DNA of 64,000 bases, from NCBI RefSeq assembly GCF_019456655.1, contig NZ_CP080332.1:4836001-4900000 (forward strand), in the 5' to 3' direction. A model generated the notes under the pieces. The model was not told where the DNA came from, did no database searches, and saw only the letters and a program-made list of their open reading frames with translations. The stretch comes from Mycolicibacterium diernhoferi (GTDB lineage Bacteria; Actinomycetota; Actinomycetes; Mycobacteriales; Mycobacteriaceae). Positions 46,681-54,467 of the stretch are shown piece after piece (position 1 is the first letter of the stretch; every line of letters begins with the position of its first letter). Both the position numbers and the translations under genes were made by a program.

Positions 46681-47085
46681 ATGAGACCCCGCATCTTTGT
46701 CTCTGTTGTTGGCGCGACAATGTCGCTCATCGTGCCGGGATGCGCGACTCCATCTGAGGTGGCGGCCACGACGACCGTTACCACAACTGTCACCGCCAAC
46801 GGGACCCCATCAACCAGATCGGTGCGGCAGATAATCGAAGAAGACGGCCCCACTGACTGGCTCAAACGGCTTGATAGCGTCGGGCTTGGAGAGTGGCCGC
46901 TCGTTACGCTGAACGATTGGGCGTGGGATATATGCGAGCAGCTTTGGGTCGGTGGCGACTACGAAAAAATCATTGCTGCGAAAGCTGTGGGCTCCGTATC
47001 TCGCGAAGACGTGGTAGCCGTGTACCGCGCAGCGGTCGGCAAGACCTGCAACCAGCCGCCAGGCGCACCGCCCGGAATGCCTTGA
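46681..47085 (+). CDS. Small lipoprotein, DUF732-like
   Basis: A 134-residue protein with lipobox IVPGC (Cys21), a Thr-rich linker, and a C-terminal domain (about 60-125: WAWDICEQLWVGGDYEKI then VAVYRAAVGKTC) with two cysteines in the pattern of the mycobacterial DUF732 family. The start at 46681 follows GAAGG 10 bp upstream. A host-type lipoprotein on a small element is unusual; it could alter the envelope of the carrier cell (inference). Confidence 0.6.
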   Translation: MRPRIFVSVVGATMSLIVPGCATPSEVAATTTVTTTVTANGTPSTRSVRQIIEEDGPTDWLKRLDSVGLGEWPLVTLNDWAWDICEQLWVGGDYEKIIAAKAVGSVSREDVVAVYRAAVGKTCNQPPGAPPGMP

Positions 47086-47127
47086 ACCGAAACGACGACC
47101 CGCCACACATGAAGCCATCGATGCTCT

Positions 47128-47277
47128 CGTGTCTCGACTGGCTTCATCTCAGAACTAAACAACTGAGACACGACCCCGACATCCACAGGGGCGATATCAA
47201 CTCCCAGGTGGGTCTGTGTCAAAAGGTGACTCAAAAGAGCGGTCGCATATTGACGGGTTGTGCAACTTTTGAGACAC
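47128..47277. promoter_or_regulatory. Inverted-repeat cluster upstream of the serine recombinase
   Basis: CGTGTCTC (47128-47135) faces GAGACACG (47165-47172); between them ATCTCAG faces CTGAGA. A third GAGACAC is at 47271-47277, where CTTTTGAG also mirrors CTCAAAAG at 47230-47237. Such clusters next to small serine recombinases often are res sites that both recombine and repress the gene. Assignment is inferred. Confidence 0.45.
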
Positions 47278-47284
47278 TGTCTGC

Positions 47285-47887
47285 ATGGCTGCGACAACCG
47301 CCCCCACCGCCACTGGGACCGTTCTGGGTTACGCCCGGGTGAGTACTGGTCATCAGTCCTTGGATCAGCAGGCCGACGCTCTTCTCGGCGCAGGTGTCGA
47401 TCAGGACCGCATCTACTCGGACAAGCTTTCGGGTATGTCCACGCGTGAGCAGCGTCCTGGGTTGGTGGCTCTGCTGGACTACGCTCGAGAAGGTGACACC
47501 ATCGTGGTTGTCGGTATTGATCGACTGGGCCGCAACGCTGCCGAAGTCATGTCCACAATCCGCGAACTTGGTGAGCGTGGCATTGTCCTGCGGAGCTTGC
47601 GTGAAGGTATCGACACCTCCAACGCCACTGGGCGCATGATCGCGGGTGTGCTGGCGAGCTTGGCTGAACTTGAACTTGAGCTTGGCCGCGAGCGCCGTAC
47701 GGCGGCGCGTGAGGCGCGCAAGGCACGTGGGCAGGCGATCGGCCGGCCCAAAGCTCTCGACGCCCAGAAAGCCGCACTGGCACAACGGATGCACGCGGCA
47801 GGGGAACCTGCGACGACTATCGCGTCAACCCTTGGCGTCAGCCGGGCGACGGTCTATCGGGTGCTGGCACAGGAGGTCGAGTCGTAA
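47285..47887 (+). CDS. Serine recombinase (resolvase/invertase family)
   Basis: A 200-residue small serine recombinase: catalytic Ser20 in YARVST, conserved VVVGIDRLGRN, then GRMIAGVLASLAELE, a basic hinge (RRTAAREARKARGQ), and a C-terminal helix-turn-helix (TIASTLGVSRATVYRVL). It cuts DNA with staggered 2-bp ends and resolves or inverts between paired sites. It lies between the lipoprotein and the repeat-flanked module and could move or maintain that module. Confidence 0.9.
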   Translation: MAATTAPTATGTVLGYARVSTGHQSLDQQADALLGAGVDQDRIYSDKLSGMSTREQRPGLVALLDYAREGDTIVVVGIDRLGRNAAEVMSTIRELGERGIVLRSLREGIDTSNATGRMIAGVLASLAELELELGRERRTAAREARKARGQAIGRPKALDAQKAALAQRMHAAGEPATTIASTLGVSRATVYRVLAQEVES

Positions 47888-47973
47888 TCGCGACCCCCTA
47901 GGGGGTGCCTCCAGTGGCCCCATCAGGTCCGCCTCGTACTGCCAGCGACCCATCCTCTCTCCGAAATTGTCCG

Positions 47974-48024
47974 TTAACGCACCCAACGTCGCAGACCCCC
48001 ACAAACGCCCAGCAAGGAGTTCCG
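47974..48024. repeat. 51-bp repeat, left copy
   Basis: Forty-five of 51 bases match 49828-49878 in direct orientation. It starts 86 bp after the recombinase stop and ends before the membrane-protein gene, so the two copies bracket the membrane-protein/DUF4062 pair. Confidence 0.8.
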
Positions 48025-48109
48025 GTTGAAGAAACGTCTCGTCAAGAGAGGAAACGCTGGCCCAAGGCTTTGCGTGGCCAGTACGATTCGGCCGCATGGG
48101 GGGCAATCA

Positions 48110-48655
48110 GTGGGTGGGTTTATTGGCGCGATTCTTGGCGTGATTGTCGGTGGTTTGGTCACGTTGGGAACCACAGTCCTAATTGAGCGCACGAAGTGGA
48201 AGCGTGAGGCGAGTGCGCGATGGGAAGGACGTGTGGTCGAGGCCCTGGTGGCCTATGCGGCTGCGCTCAAAATGCAGTCGAGGATGTGTCTGCGAATATC
48301 GGGCAGCTACTGGCCAACCATGACCAGCAATCCCATCGCGGCTCACGAAGGTGTGATCGAAATCGCGGAGTACGAGGACGAGCGGTCAGTGCAGTTCGAG
48401 AAGGTGCTGCTCTTGGCGGGACCAGAGGTTGTCGCCAAGGCTCGCAGATGGCAGGAGTCAGTATGGGCGCTCCACACCATCCAAGACGGTCCGAGTTCGA
48501 TTTCCAAAGATGATTTCGACAAGAGGCTGGACAAGGCACGTCGGTGTCGTGACGAGTTCTACAACAGCGTGCGCACGGAACTGGGACTGGAATTGTTGCC
48601 GTCGACCCCGACACGCGCCTCGCCCGACGACCCCGCTTGGCTCTCGCCCGCCTAA
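48110..48655 (+). CDS. Single-pass membrane protein of unknown function
   Basis: About 181 residues from a GTG with GGGGGG upstream. One hydrophobic helix (about 4-24: GAILGVIVGGLVTLGTTV) is followed by a charged cytoplasmic helical domain (ERTKWKREASARWEG and on) rich in Arg, Glu and Lys. A TTG at 48026 with AAGGAG 7 bp upstream is an alternative giving 209 residues, but its extra residues do not look like protein. Directly followed by the DUF4062-like gene, with which it forms a two-gene unit between the 51-bp repeats. Family not recognised. Confidence 0.6.
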   Translation: MGGFIGAILGVIVGGLVTLGTTVLIERTKWKREASARWEGRVVEALVAYAAALKMQSRMCLRISGSYWPTMTSNPIAAHEGVIEIAEYEDERSVQFEKVLLLAGPEVVAKARRWQESVWALHTIQDGPSSISKDDFDKRLDKARRCRDEFYNSVRTELGLELLPSTPTRASPDDPAWLSPA

Positions 48656-48751
48656 TGGCCGAGCAGAGTCCGGCGGCGACGGCGAAAGTTTTGCGGGAGA
48701 GCGTCCGTCGCAACACAATCCCTCACTACATAGTAAGGATGATCCCAACCG

Positions 48752-49645
48752 ATGGCCTATCCCACGCTCGCGCTTCACCTGCTCATATCTGCGCCTGGGG
48801 ACGTGCCGCTCGGCGACATGGCGGTAATCCGCAAGACGATCAGCCAGTGGAATCTCAACCTCGGGCGCGCGGTCGGGTTAACCGTGTTGCCTGTCTCCTG
48901 GACTGAGCACGCTGTCGCTGAGTTCGGCGAGCGACCCCAGGCGATCCTGAATCAACAGATCGTGGAGGAGGCAGATCTTGCCGTCGCGCTCTTCCACGAC
49001 CGCCTGGGGACGCCGACCGGAGAAGCGGAATCCGGGACGGCTGAGGAGATTCAGGTACTCGTCGAGGCCGGGAAATCGGTGGCTGTGCTGGTGAACGCGA
49101 CTCCGCGCCCGCCTCTCGACGGCCAGGCACTGGACGAGAGGCAGCGGCTCAGCGCCTACCTGAAGGACCTGCGCAAGACGGCGCTAGTCTTCGAGTACGC
49201 CAACGCGGGCGATCTCATCGGACAGGTGAACAATTTTCTCAGCCGTGCAACGGCGCAATTCCAGCAGTCGGTCGAGTCCTCGAAGAACGCGGAGCCGGAT
49301 GGTCTGGATCCCTCTGAGGGAGTGTGGCCCCGCGTCGAGGTACGCGAGAGCGTCCGAACCGACAACAGAGGACGCGTCAGGACGCAACGCCGCTGGTCGC
49401 TGGTGCTCCACAACACTTCCCGCGGCCCAGCGTTAGACGTCGACTTCTCGTTCCTGAACGTGCCGGAAAACGCCCTCTTCCAAGTGCACCGCGAGGACGG
49501 CTCGCTCGGCACCATACCTCCCGGCCAGGAAGCACGTTTCCCTCTGTTGCTGGCCATGGGATCGCCAGACGCAGTGGAGTGCGTCGTCACGTGGACCGAC
49601 GCCGCCGGTAACCCCCGCGAGACGAGGGCTACCGTCCGGACCTGA
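48752..49645 (+). CDS. DUF4062/TIR-like N-terminal domain protein
   Basis: A 297-residue protein. Residues 5-170 have the DUF4062/TIR-like pattern: LLISAPGD at the first strand, Trp50, a conserved P-Q pair at 62-63, EEADLAVALF, RLGT (84-87), and SGTAEEI (Glu98/Glu99, at the place of the catalytic Glu of TIR NADases) before a VAVLV strand. The C-terminus (about 205-297) is a beta domain of the kind used to sense ligands. Such proteins appear in antiphage NADase and STAND systems. No direct test of activity is possible from sequence. Confidence 0.62.
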   Translation: MAYPTLALHLLISAPGDVPLGDMAVIRKTISQWNLNLGRAVGLTVLPVSWTEHAVAEFGERPQAILNQQIVEEADLAVALFHDRLGTPTGEAESGTAEEIQVLVEAGKSVAVLVNATPRPPLDGQALDERQRLSAYLKDLRKTALVFEYANAGDLIGQVNNFLSRATAQFQQSVESSKNAEPDGLDPSEGVWPRVEVRESVRTDNRGRVRTQRRWSLVLHNTSRGPALDVDFSFLNVPENALFQVHREDGSLGTIPPGQEARFPLLLAMGSPDAVECVVTWTDAAGNPRETRATVRT

Positions 49646-50011
49646 CCTCGTAGAGTTCCGGTTCCAAGCGAGCGGGTCAGCTTGGTGCTGGCGTATCAGA
49701 TGCAGCCTTTCATCGTGCAAGAGCATCCGGTGTCCGCTTGTGTGGCACCTCGGTCCGCAGTGCGCGCAGTAGCTCAGGCATCCGTCGAAACCCGCCTCAC
49801 ATAACCAACGGTTTGACCTGCGTATTCTTAGCGCACCCAACGCGGCAAACCCCCGCAAACGCCCAGCAAGAAGTTCCGCTTCAACTTCATATTCCCGTGA
49901 TCTCGGTGTGCGTGAGGGGACGGTCATAATCAGCGCGGAACTCGCCGCGTACGGCACCTTCTCGACGCGTCAGGCGGAACATTTGGTTCCGCTTGAGGGA
50001 ACTGTTCGTTC
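49646..50011. other. Non-coding region with the right 51-bp repeat
   Basis: A 366-bp stretch without a convincing gene. It holds the right copy of the 51-bp repeat (49828-49878) and two adjacent inverted repeats: GCGGAAC/GTTCCGC (49974-49992) and GGAAC/GTTCC (49998-50012). The second ends exactly at the stop of the small accessory gene and probably terminates the leftward integrase-side transcript. Confidence 0.55.
49828..49878. repeat. 51-bp repeat, right copy
   Basis: Direct repeat of 47974-48024 with six mismatches. It lies 183 bp after the DUF4062-like stop and marks the right edge of the bracketed module. Confidence 0.8.
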
Positions 50012-50497
50012 CTACAAAACCGCCCTGGCCTGCGCAGTCATGGCGCGCTTATAAGACTCTCTTTCAAGTAGCTCGGAGTCGTAGTCACGGACAGTGATGT
50101 GTGTCGTCGGTGATGGCGTAATCGCCATGCAGTGACGGCAAGGTTCGTCCGATCCCGCAAGTCCGCTACTGACTGCGTCAGCCGGAAGGACGAGGCAGTT
50201 CGCGTCGCTCATCTGATGGAGCTGGCCCGACTTGATTGCATCGCCTCGTGCCTTGCGAATCCCTCGCGGACTCGCCGTGGCGATCCGCCCACCGGGATGT
50301 GCGACGGTGAGAATCTCGGCTACTTTACCGTCTTCAAATGTTGCGTGCCCGTTCGGCTTTGCCTGCCACATAGCCAACCAGTAGAGCCGTTCGCGCAGCG
50401 TTAGGCTGTGATTGTTCGCCTGGCTCTTGGCGAACTCTTCTCGGACCATTTTGTATTTTGGTATGCGCCGGAGTCGCTTACCTGGTTCTCGGCTCAC
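50012..50497 (-). CDS. Small element protein downstream of excisionase
   Basis: About 161 residues from a GTG that overlaps the excisionase-like stop by four bases (GTGA). It reads RIPKYKMVREEFAK, SLTLRERLYWLAMWQA and a C-terminal SELLERESYKRAM. Proteins of this layout sit beside integrase/excisionase genes in mycobacterial prophages and related elements; role unknown, perhaps replication or regulation. No ATP or nuclease motif is visible. Confidence 0.55.
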   Translation of the reverse strand: MSREPGKRLRRIPKYKMVREEFAKSQANNHSLTLRERLYWLAMWQAKPNGHATFEDGKVAEILTVAHPGGRIATASPRGIRKARGDAIKSGQLHQMSDANCLVLPADAVSSGLAGSDEPCRHCMAITPSPTTHITVRDYDSELLERESYKRAMTAQARAVL

Positions 50498-50691
50498 AGA
50501 GCGCCCTTCGTGCTGACGGCTTCGTTCGAGGCGATCCACAACGCCAGCTTGTCGGCGGGATACACCACTGTCTTCTTGCCGAGCTTGAAGCTGGGCGGTC
50601 CCTCGTTGCAGTGACGCCACCACCGCAATGTTCCTTCGGGGATGCCCGTCTGCAGAGTCACCTGCTTCGTTCGCAAGAGATCAGTGGTCAT
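50494..50691 (-). CDS. Excisionase-like small winged-helix protein
   Basis: A 65-residue protein: LLRTKQVTLQTGIPEGTLRWWR then GPPSFKLGKKTVVYPADKLALWI is the MerR/HTH_17 excisionase pattern, in which a winged helix binds and bends attachment-site DNA. The ATG at 50691 has GGAG 6 bp upstream. It lies between the integrase and the small accessory gene, as expected for a directionality factor. Confidence 0.75.
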   Translation of the reverse strand: MTTDLLRTKQVTLQTGIPEGTLRWWRHCNEGPPSFKLGKKTVVYPADKLALWIASNEAVSTKGAL

Positions 50692-50906
50692 GTCCTGCTC
50701 CATCTTCCAGCGGGGAATCGTTCCGCTTCCCCTCAACAAGTCATCCGTTGGCCACGCGGCGCCGGTTCGCTCGGCCTTGCCAACAGAAACAACGATAGGC
50801 AACCGAAAAGTTGGGTTCCGGGGAAAATTGAACCGCACGGCGACCGGGGTTTACGTGGAACGATGATCGCCAGTGTTGCGGTCTATCGAAACCTCCCAAG
50901 GAGGCG

Positions 50907-52253
50907 CTAAGCGACGGCGGCGATTGCCTCACCCAGAGCGTCAGCGACGCCAGCAAGATCGTCACTCATCAAGTGCCCGTAACGATCCAGCGTCATTGTC
51001 GCCGTGGCGTGCCCGAGCATGCGTTGCACCACTTTGACGTTGGCACCAGCCGAGATAGCCAACGATGCCGCCGTGTGTCGTAGGTCGTGCGGTGTGGCGT
51101 AAGGGAACACCGGTGTTGTCTCCTCGCCCTTCGGCTCCGCTTTCCGCTCCTCTGCAGCGGCTTCCCGAAGTGGCTTAAGCGCATTGTCGAACGCCCACCG
51201 GTACTCACCAAGCGGTAACACACCACCTTTGCGTGACGGGAAGACATAGGCGTCAGGATCGGAGGGCAGCTCCGCCTTCAACCGCTCCCAAACAGGTGCT
51301 GGTACTGGGACCGTTCTCGCCTCCCCACTCTTCGTGTCCGTCTCCACAATGCCCCGTTTCGCCACGTTCGTAGCCGACGCCTTCACGGTGATCTCGCGAT
51401 TGCCAATATCCCTGCGCCGCAACGCCGCAGCTTCCCCAAAGCGAAGGCCGCAGTAACCAAGGACCAATGTAAGCGCTTCAAACCGACCTGTGCCGCTAGC
51501 CAAGTCGAGTAGCTGACGATGCATCAGGCAATGCATCTCTTTCTGCTTCTTCTCCCTGGGCAGTTCCGAACGTTCAACCTCGGCAGCGATGTTCTTAGCC
51601 GCGAGTCCAGCACGCACCGCGTATTTGAACACCGCACCCATCAGCTGATGCGTCTGCCGTATCCGGCTTGGTGAGAGCCCGGTGCCCGACTGGGATCCAT
51701 TCACCGACAGCTCTGCGATCCACGCAGACAGGTCGCCATAGGTGATGGCCTTCACCGGCCCATCACCCCACTTGGGCAACACGAGGTTATCGAGGATGGA
51801 GCGGTAACCAGCGACCGTACTGGGCTTGCGGTGAGCTTTGGTCTTGAACCACTGCTCTGCAACGACTCGGAAGGTGTCGGCACCTACGTCAGGGCTCACC
51901 CAAACATTCGTGACCACCTTGCCGCGTTCAGTGTTTGACCACTTCTCGGCTTCAACCTCCGTGCGGAAGTCCTTTGTTCGCGATTTGCCATCGTCGCCGA
52001 CATACCAGCCGCGCCACCGGCTACCTATACCCTGCGGCTTCCCGAGGCCCTCCGCCCATCGGCCTGTGGCGCGCTTTGTGGGCCTACCCCGCTTGTCCTT
52101 CCATAGATCGATCACACCTCCCGTACCGGGCGTGCGCCTTATGGCGCGGGGCGAATGGGAACGCGCAGCGGGTGTGCCGTCCAAGTCGACCGGTTCGGTA
52201 TCCGCAGGTACTGACGTCGTCTCCACGGCCCCGAGCTTACAAGCTGCATACAT
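50907..52253 (-). CDS. int: Tyrosine integrase
   Basis: A 448-residue recombinase. The N-terminal part has an arm-binding domain (DDGKSRTKDFRTEVEAE) and SAM-like core-binding domain; the catalytic domain carries the first Arg in YCGLRFGE, H389 and R392 in HDLRH, H415 in LGHAT and the nucleophile Tyr425 in DRYGH. It starts 37 bp from the attR repeat and reads away from the tRNA. It integrates the element into the 3' end of the tRNA gene by strand exchange within the 49-bp repeat. Confidence 0.9.
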   Translation of the reverse strand: MYAACKLGAVETTSVPADTEPVDLDGTPAARSHSPRAIRRTPGTGGVIDLWKDKRGRPTKRATGRWAEGLGKPQGIGSRWRGWYVGDDGKSRTKDFRTEVEAEKWSNTERGKVVTNVWVSPDVGADTFRVVAEQWFKTKAHRKPSTVAGYRSILDNLVLPKWGDGPVKAITYGDLSAWIAELSVNGSQSGTGLSPSRIRQTHQLMGAVFKYAVRAGLAAKNIAAEVERSELPREKKQKEMHCLMHRQLLDLASGTGRFEALTLVLGYCGLRFGEAAALRRRDIGNREITVKASATNVAKRGIVETDTKSGEARTVPVPAPVWERLKAELPSDPDAYVFPSRKGGVLPLGEYRWAFDNALKPLREAAAEERKAEPKGEETTPVFPYATPHDLRHTAASLAISAGANVKVVQRMLGHATATMTLDRYGHLMSDDLAGVADALGEAIAAVA

Positions 52254-52289
52254 ATCAGCACCGCGACAAAACAAATATAAGCCCTGAGC

Positions 52290-52366
52290 TGGTACCCCCA
52301 GTCGGGCTCGAACCGACACTGTGCGGATTTTAAGTCCGCTGCCTCTGCCAATTGGGCTATGGGGGC
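52290..52366 (-). tRNA. tRNA with UAA anticodon (tRNA-Leu), class I architecture
   Basis: Minus-strand cloverleaf: acceptor GCCCCCA/TGGGGGT, D-arm with the AATTGG loop, anticodon stem GCGGA/TCCGC with loop CTTAAAA (anticodon TAA), five-base variable loop, T-arm GTCGG TTCGAGC CCGAC, then A and an encoded CCA. The length is 77 bases including CCA. Leucine tRNAs normally have a long variable arm; this one does not. It is the target of the integrated element. Confidence 0.85.
52291..52339. repeat. Right attachment repeat (attR), inside the tRNA gene
   Basis: Identical to 43876-43924. This copy keeps the tRNA whole, since the element brought a replacement 3' end. Confidence 0.9.
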
Positions 52367-52458
52367 ATGTACCGGTCAGAGCCTAGTTGTCCCGTGCCCC
52401 GGCAGTCGGGCCAGCCATCGAATACCGCGATACCGGTAGGCGGCCGCGAGGTAGCTAC

Positions 52459-53760
52459 CTAGTTCGGCGCCGGTGGCGGCTGTGGTTCGAACGGTGTGTA
52501 CCACCACCATTGGGCGCGTTCGCCGGTCGGTCCTTTGCACGGTGGTACGTCTGGTGGGTCTGTGGTGGGTGGGCGGGCCAGGGATGCCCCGGTCATCGGA
52601 TCGCCGTCGCTGTCGGTGACGCGGAGCCGGTGGGCGGGCCCGGTGAGGGTGATCCCACCACGGTGGTGCATGCGGTGGTGAAATGGGCAGAGCAGCACCA
52701 GGTTGTCCAGCTCGGTCGGGCCGCCGTTCTCCCAGTGCACGAGGTGATGGGCGTGCAGACCGCGGGTGGACCCGCAGCCGGGCACCACACAGGTCTTGTC
52801 CCGGTACTCCAGGGCTCGGCGGAGTCGGCGGCTGATGGTGCGGGTGGTCCGCCCGGCCCCGATCGGGGTGCCGTGGCGTTCGAACCACACCTCGCAGGTG
52901 GCGTCACAGAGCAGGAACCGGCGCTCCTCATCGGTAAGCGCCGCTCCCAGATGCAGGGCGGCGACCGGCTTGTCGGCGTGGCGGTCCAGATCGACATGCG
53001 CCACCACGGTGGTGCGGGTACCGTGCGGGCGGGCCGCCGCGTCAGCGTCCCAGCCGGCCTCGATCAGGCTCATGAACGCATCGGTGGTGTCCGGGAACGG
53101 CGGTGCCTGCTCGCAGGTCTGCGCACCGGCCTGCTCATCGTCGCTGTCGCCGGCGTCGTGATCGCGTCTCCAGTCCGCGACCAACGCATCCTTGTGCGAG
53201 GCCACCGCCGCATCGAACTTCGCGGCCTCCAGCTTCGGCAGCCGAATCTTGTACGTCGTATACCCTTCACTGTCATAGGAACTGAACCCGCGCTTGGGTT
53301 CGGGCTTGCGGTCGGGATCGGGGCGGGGTTCCTGCTTGACCGCGGTCCGCAGCTGGGTGACCGTGGCGTACTGCACCAGATTCGCGTAGTGGTCATCGCA
53401 GCCCGCGCCGGCCCGTTCGGCGATCACCCCGACCCGGTCCAGCGACAACCGGCCCTCCCGCAATCCCTCTGCCAGACGAGGCAACTCGTCGAGGCGGTGC
53501 GCCACGGCGACCATGGTCTCGGCATTGCGCGGGGTCACTCCGGCCTTCCACGCGACCAGGGCCTCGATCGAGCGGCATCCGGTGCCACCCCACAGCGGGT
53601 TGCCGTCGGCCGCACCTCTGCCGTCGATCTCGGCCACGATCTCCACCAACCGGCCATCGATGGCATTGCGCTGCCCGGTCAGCTCCGCGATCTCCGCGAA
53701 CAACGCATCCAGCCGCGGCTCGACGTAATTCTCGGCGAAAGGAGTTGTCGGAGGCGGCAT
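52459..53760 (-). CDS. DUF222/HNH endonuclease (13E12 repeat family)
   Basis: A 433-residue protein. The DUF222 region spans about 30-300 (RLDELPRLAEGLREGRLS). The HNH domain near 340-400 has CVVPGC, AHHLVHWENGG, NLVLLC and HHRMHH, giving zinc cysteines and the nuclease His/Asn/His. These genes are common, multicopy and sometimes phage targets in mycobacteria; host role unknown. The ATG at 53760 begins MPPPTTPF; a longer frame is not protein-like. Confidence 0.85.
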   Translation of the reverse strand: MPPPTTPFAENYVEPRLDALFAEIAELTGQRNAIDGRLVEIVAEIDGRGAADGNPLWGGTGCRSIEALVAWKAGVTPRNAETMVAVAHRLDELPRLAEGLREGRLSLDRVGVIAERAGAGCDDHYANLVQYATVTQLRTAVKQEPRPDPDRKPEPKRGFSSYDSEGYTTYKIRLPKLEAAKFDAAVASHKDALVADWRRDHDAGDSDDEQAGAQTCEQAPPFPDTTDAFMSLIEAGWDADAAARPHGTRTTVVAHVDLDRHADKPVAALHLGAALTDEERRFLLCDATCEVWFERHGTPIGAGRTTRTISRRLRRALEYRDKTCVVPGCGSTRGLHAHHLVHWENGGPTELDNLVLLCPFHHRMHHRGGITLTGPAHRLRVTDSDGDPMTGASLARPPTTDPPDVPPCKGPTGERAQWWWYTPFEPQPPPAPN

Positions 53761-53921
53761 ACCAACATTCTCGCAGAGGGGTCCGACAAGTGAATCGATG
53801 TCGCGACGGCAGCTGCATCGCCCTCGGCCGAGCAACAATCCGCGTCAGGAAATCCGCCGACACCGTCAAGATTCCATATGAACCACCCAAACGTGCCCCG
53901 CGGACCGAGCACCCTGGAGCA

Positions 53922-54467
53922 ATGCACGACACCGAACTGCGCGGCCCGCTCCCCCGGCGCATGTGGCGCCAACTTCTCGACGGCATAACGCCATGGGGCT
54001 CAATCGATATCCGCCCGGTCCGCTGGGGCGGCACCTGCTACCGACTCGTGCTCTATCCGCCCGGCATCACCCACGCCGAACGACGCCGGGTACGGCTATG
54101 GCGCGGCTGGCCCATGTGGGGTGCCGGACTGTGGCTGCTGATCCTGATGGTGCTGGCCCGCACCACCGATCCGTGGACAGCACTGGGGTGGGCCACCGCC
54201 GGGTACCTGGCCGCCGGCGCGGCAGCCTACGTGTGGGCCGGCGACATCCGCGGGCGCGTGCGCACCGCGGAAGTGCACGTACTCGCCTCGAAAAACGATG
54301 TGCCGACACTCATCCGGTCACGGGTCATCCGATCGCTGGGCACCACGATGGCTCGCGCCGACGAACAACTGGCGGCCGGAGAAATCCGTTCGGCCGACTA
54401 CGAAGCAACCTGGTGGCGGGTCTACGACCGTCTGACGCCGGGCGTCTTCGAGGCCGGAATCCGATGA
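53922..54467 (+). CDS. Mycobacterial membrane protein of unknown function
   Basis: A 181-residue protein. Residues 1-50 hold a structured segment (WGSIDIRPVRWGGTCYRLVLYP); two membrane helices follow (about 66-82 and 86-105), then a cytoplasmic helical region with RADEQLAAGEIRSADYE. It overlaps the next small gene by four bases (ATGA), so they are coupled. Family not recognised with certainty. Confidence 0.65.
   Translation: MHDTELRGPLPRRMWRQLLDGITPWGSIDIRPVRWGGTCYRLVLYPPGITHAERRRVRLWRGWPMWGAGLWLLILMVLARTTDPWTALGWATAGYLAAGAAAYVWAGDIRGRVRTAEVHVLASKNDVPTLIRSRVIRSLGTTMARADEQLAAGEIRSADYEATWWRVYDRLTPGVFEAGIR

Larger units (their letters stand above)
43876..52339. mobile_element. Integrated element at a tRNA 3' end, about 8.5 kb
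   Basis: Bounded by 49-bp identical direct repeats, one being the 3' part of the tRNA gene at 52290-52366. Next to the intact tRNA lie a tyrosine integrase, an excisionase-like gene and a small accessory gene, the standard layout of a tRNA-targeting element. Cargo: ASCH gene, PIN-GNAT-PUA-like gene, lipoprotein, serine recombinase, membrane protein, DUF4062/TIR-like protein. It has no capsid, tail, portal or lysis genes, so it is an island or phage-satellite-like element rather than a prophage. Its base composition looks lower in GC than its flanks, especially 43.9-47.2 kb. Confidence 0.88.

Noticed and set aside
43876..52339. Complete prophage
   Set aside because: No terminase, portal, capsid, tail or holin genes are seen in 8.5 kb.
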